Below, in pieces: positions 61,668 to 64,000 of a stretch of 64,000 nucleotides of DNA (position 1 is the first letter of the stretch; the number at the start of each line of letters is the position of its first letter). The translations under genes and the position numbers were made by a program. The stretch lies in the NCBI GenBank assembly GCA_022823165.1, contig JAJDXR010000081.1, forward strand, positions 62,001 to 126,000. Direction: 5' to 3'. The DNA is from Anaerolineae bacterium (GTDB taxonomy: Bacteria; Chloroflexota; Anaerolineae; Aggregatilineales; Phototrophicaceae). The notes below the pieces were generated by a model. It was not told the origin of the DNA and did not search any database. It saw only the letters and a list, made by a program, of their open reading frames with translations.

Positions 61668-63554
61668 ATGTCTTCGCTGCGACGATACAGCCTGATCGTC
61701 TTCGTAATACTTACCGCCTACGGCTTACGGGTCCATAATCTGGAGGCGACGCCTTTGCGCGGCGATGAGGCCTACAGCGTCTTGTACTGGGCTGATACGC
61801 CGCTGCCGGTATCCTTGAGCGAGCTCGCGCCAGGCGAGCCGCATACGCCGCTGGTCTACGCGATTGGCCGCTTGTGGAATCACCTCATCGGCGGCGTCGA
61901 CTCAGTCTTCGCTTTACGTTATCTGTCTGTTTTGGGCAACGTTTTGGGCGCCCCGGCTATGATCGCGCTGGCTTGGAGGCTAGGCGGCCGACTGGATGTT
62001 GCGCTGCTCGCCGGGCTGATGTGGGCTGCGCATCCCTTTGAGATCTGGCACAGTCAGGAATTTCGCAACTACGCTTATTGGGCCGGCGCCAGCGCCCTGG
62101 GCTTGTGGCTTGGACACCGTTTGCTTGAGCGACCGCGGCAAGCAGACTGGTTCCTTTATGCCCTTGTCGCTGGATTCGCCGCCTTGACAATCTACACCGA
62201 ATGGTTCAGCACCCTGGCGCTGGCTATTTTTGCCCTGCGCTATCGCTGGCGAGATTGGAGATTTCTCAGCCGTCTGTTCGCTATTCAGCTAATTATGGCG
62301 GTATTGCTGGTCGCCGGCCTGGTGCTGATTCAAGTGCGGCAGGGTTTTATGAGCGCCTATCCGGGGCTCGTGCAAGCCTTTTCGATTTCAGACTATGTTA
62401 CCCGCTTTGTTCCAAATTTAGTTCTGGGAAGCACGATACCCTTTGATGCGTCATCGCTTGGAGCCGTATTGTCCATCGCGCTGCTATTGGCTGCCTGCCT
62501 GGTCTACCGGGAGTCATCTCGAGCCTTCAGTTTTGCCGTCCTGGCCGCTGTGACGCCACTGCTGCTTTTGGGCTTGGTTTCGCAACGCTACGATTTGTTT
62601 CACCCGCGCTACGCGCTATCCGCAGCGCCCGGAATTATTCTTTTGCTGGCGATTGGCGGGGGGCATGTCGCCGAATTGATCGCCCGGCGCCTGCGTGTAG
62701 ACCGGAGCCTTCTGGCGCTATTTATCTCCTTGCCTTGGTTCGTATTGGCGCTCTTGACGCTGGATGCCTACTTCAACAATCCGGCTTTCCGCAAAGCGCC
62801 GGCCTGGGACGAGTTGGGCGAATTCCTGAATCAGCGAGTGAAAGACAGCGACCTGGTCATTCAACTGGCGGTGGATCCCGCCTTCGGCTACTACTACCGG
62901 GGCGCCGCCAGAGATATTGGCCTGCCGATAAAGCCCAACCAGCCGGTCGCTGAAATCACGGCGACTCTCCGCCAGTTGAGCAGTGAGTACGACAGCATCT
63001 ATGTCGTGGCCCGCGAGCAAGCTGGCTGGGGCAACGCGGGCGCAGTGCTTGGCTGGATGCAAGCCAATATGCAGGAAGTTCTGCGCGCCGATGCCGCCGG
63101 GTTGCCCATTCGACAATACCAGCATTGGACCGTGCCGGCTGTCTTCGACGGGGAAATGGCGCGTTTCGCTGACACTGTCGCTCTGGTGCGCGCCGAGTCC
63201 TGCATTGAGCAGTTGCCCGGCGGAGAGATGTTGCTGCGCCTTTACTGGCGGCCGCTGGCGCGCTCAAAACAGCCGCTGAAGTCCTTCGTCCATGTCTACG
63301 GCTCCAAGGTCAAGAATTCGCCTAACAAACTGTGGACACAAGCCGACCAGTATCCCCAGGCTGGGCGCCTGGACTCGACGACTTGGGAAGATGCCGGGGT
63401 TTTCCGCGAGATCTATTATCTGCCCGCTTCGACTATGGTTGCGGGCGCATACGAGCTTCGTACAGGCTGGTATGACCCGGATAGCGGGCAACGCCTCAGC
63501 CTTGCGGACGGGGCTGATTCCTTCCCGCTTTGCTCTTTTGAATTGCCATTCTGA
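61668..63554 (+). CDS. GT39-type membrane glycosyltransferase
   Basis: 628 residues with about 11-12 predicted spans in the first 370 and a soluble C-terminal domain. RGDEAYSVLYW near residue 31 carries the conserved Asp-Glu of the ArnT/PMT (GT39/GT83) superfamily, which moves sugars from lipid-linked donors. PFEIWHSQEFRNYAYW near 125 is also typical. The 230-residue extracellular tail (about 380-628) is unassigned. Acceptor and sugar are unknown. Confidence 0.82.
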   Translation: MSSLRRYSLIVFVILTAYGLRVHNLEATPLRGDEAYSVLYWADTPLPVSLSELAPGEPHTPLVYAIGRLWNHLIGGVDSVFALRYLSVLGNVLGAPAMIALAWRLGGRLDVALLAGLMWAAHPFEIWHSQEFRNYAYWAGASALGLWLGHRLLERPRQADWFLYALVAGFAALTIYTEWFSTLALAIFALRYRWRDWRFLSRLFAIQLIMAVLLVAGLVLIQVRQGFMSAYPGLVQAFSISDYVTRFVPNLVLGSTIPFDASSLGAVLSIALLLAACLVYRESSRAFSFAVLAAVTPLLLLGLVSQRYDLFHPRYALSAAPGIILLLAIGGGHVAELIARRLRVDRSLLALFISLPWFVLALLTLDAYFNNPAFRKAPAWDELGEFLNQRVKDSDLVIQLAVDPAFGYYYRGAARDIGLPIKPNQPVAEITATLRQLSSEYDSIYVVAREQAGWGNAGAVLGWMQANMQEVLRADAAGLPIRQYQHWTVPAVFDGEMARFADTVALVRAESCIEQLPGGEMLLRLYWRPLARSKQPLKSFVHVYGSKVKNSPNKLWTQADQYPQAGRLDSTTWEDAGVFREIYYLPASTMVAGAYELRTGWYDPDSGQRLSLADGADSFPLCSFELPF

Positions 63555-63651
63555 TGGCTCCTGCCTACTTGCTGGAAACTGATTGGCGCAGATTCGCTTT
63601 CAATCGTAGACTGCGTTCACGTGCCGTGAGCAATAGTCAAAGGGAAGCGCT

Positions 63652-64000
63652 ATGATTCGTCTAAAGTCTTTCGTTATGTTTGTTTTGGTTTGGTCGATTC
63701 TTGTCTATGTGAGCGCCGCCCAGGACAGCAGTTCGGATAGCGGCGCAGCGCCGCCGGACGTTGCCCCAGCCTCATACAAAGCCTACATAGTTCAAAGCGG
63801 CGACTCTCTGTCCAGCATCGCGGAAGCATCTGATACGTCAGTCGCGGAGTTGCGGCAACTAAATGGGCTCGAAGAACGCGAATCGATCACAGCCGGTCAA
63901 ATGCTTTTATTGCCTTCAGCGACTATGTCCTATGTAGACGTGTATGAGGTCCAGCCGGGCGATACGCTGTACCGAATTTCGAAGCAGTTCAACACCATGG
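63652..64000 (+). CDS. Secreted LysM-repeat protein, truncated by the window edge
   Basis: 116 codons are visible and the frame is open at the edge. The N-terminal hydrophobic segment (FVMFVLVWSILVYVSAAQ) is a signal peptide. After a Ser/Ala/Pro spacer come two LysM modules: YIVQSGDSLSSIAEASD (about residue 45) with LLLPSA, and YEVQPGDTLYRISKQF (about residue 99). LysM binds peptidoglycan or chitin-like glycans. AGGGAAG precedes the ATG. It starts 97 bp after the glycosyltransferase gene. The C-terminal catalytic domain, if any, is outside. Confidence 0.88.
   Translation, partial: MIRLKSFVMFVLVWSILVYVSAAQDSSSDSGAAPPDVAPASYKAYIVQSGDSLSSIAEASDTSVAELRQLNGLEERESITAGQMLLLPSATMSYVDVYEVQPGDTLYRISKQFNTM

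Noticed and set aside
1..64000. CRISPR array, rRNA operon, prophage
   Set aside because: No regularly spaced repeats, no rRNA sequence, and no phage structural gene apart from the isolated baseplate-J-like fold.

Overview
The window is GC-rich bacterial chromosomal DNA with tightly packed genes. The best guess is a Chloroflexota-type bacterium. This is inferred from DNA topoisomerase I with an N-terminal zinc-finger extension, many Pro/Thr-linked secreted proteins with SH3b, CARDB, C39 and LysM-like modules, a baseplate-J-like membrane protein beside alaS/ruvX, and no recognisable outer-membrane genes. No 16S rRNA is present to confirm it.

Region 1 (1-17.8 kb) is metabolic and accessory. It holds the end of a molybdopterin hydroxylase large subunit and a small HTH protein. 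A coupled minus-strand operon follows (PhyH-type dioxygenase, creatininase family, ketopantoate-reductase family, SDR). A divergent plus-strand group comes next (second PhyH dioxygenase, DHDPS-family lyase, old-yellow-enzyme family oxidoreductase). Then come an aldo/keto reductase, an aldose 1-epimerase, a Dpp/Opp-type ABC importer and a Gfo/Idh/MocA dehydrogenase. Together they look like a small-molecule uptake and catabolism island with unknown substrate.

Region 2 (17.8-25 kb) has tRNA-Arg(CCG), a lipoprotein, an M23 peptidase, a modular periplasmic binding protein, an MBL hydrolase overlapping greA, and an unknown membrane protein. Region 3 (25-43.4 kb) is a long co-directional minus-strand housekeeping block. 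In transcription order it is alaS, baseplate-J-like, ruvX, C39/TPR protein, murJ-like flippase, MBL hydrolase, AlkP-superfamily protein, MFS transporter, ffh, rpsP, KH protein, rimM, dprA, manC, topA. Region 4 (43.5-50.3 kb) has tyrS, the two subunits of a CoA-transferase separated by 3.9 kb, a peptide-type SBP lipoprotein, secG and an S41 protease. Region 5 (50.3-54.3 kb) is a TPP-riboswitch-controlled thiamine ABC transporter (thiB-thiP-thiQ). Region 6 (54.4-64 kb) has purH, the yajC-secD-secF operon, a large secreted CARDB-like protein, a NERD-like membrane protein, a GT39-type glycosyltransferase and a LysM protein cut by the right edge.

The most striking non-genic signal is a family of short non-coding elements. 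They have imperfect terminal inverted repeats (GGGAGTG...ATCGTGGATAT) and 7-8 bp target duplications. Copies lie at 49173-49462, 32430-32541 and, decayed, at about 7485-7757, with a related fragment near 6440-6625. They look like MITEs whose parent transposase is not in the window.
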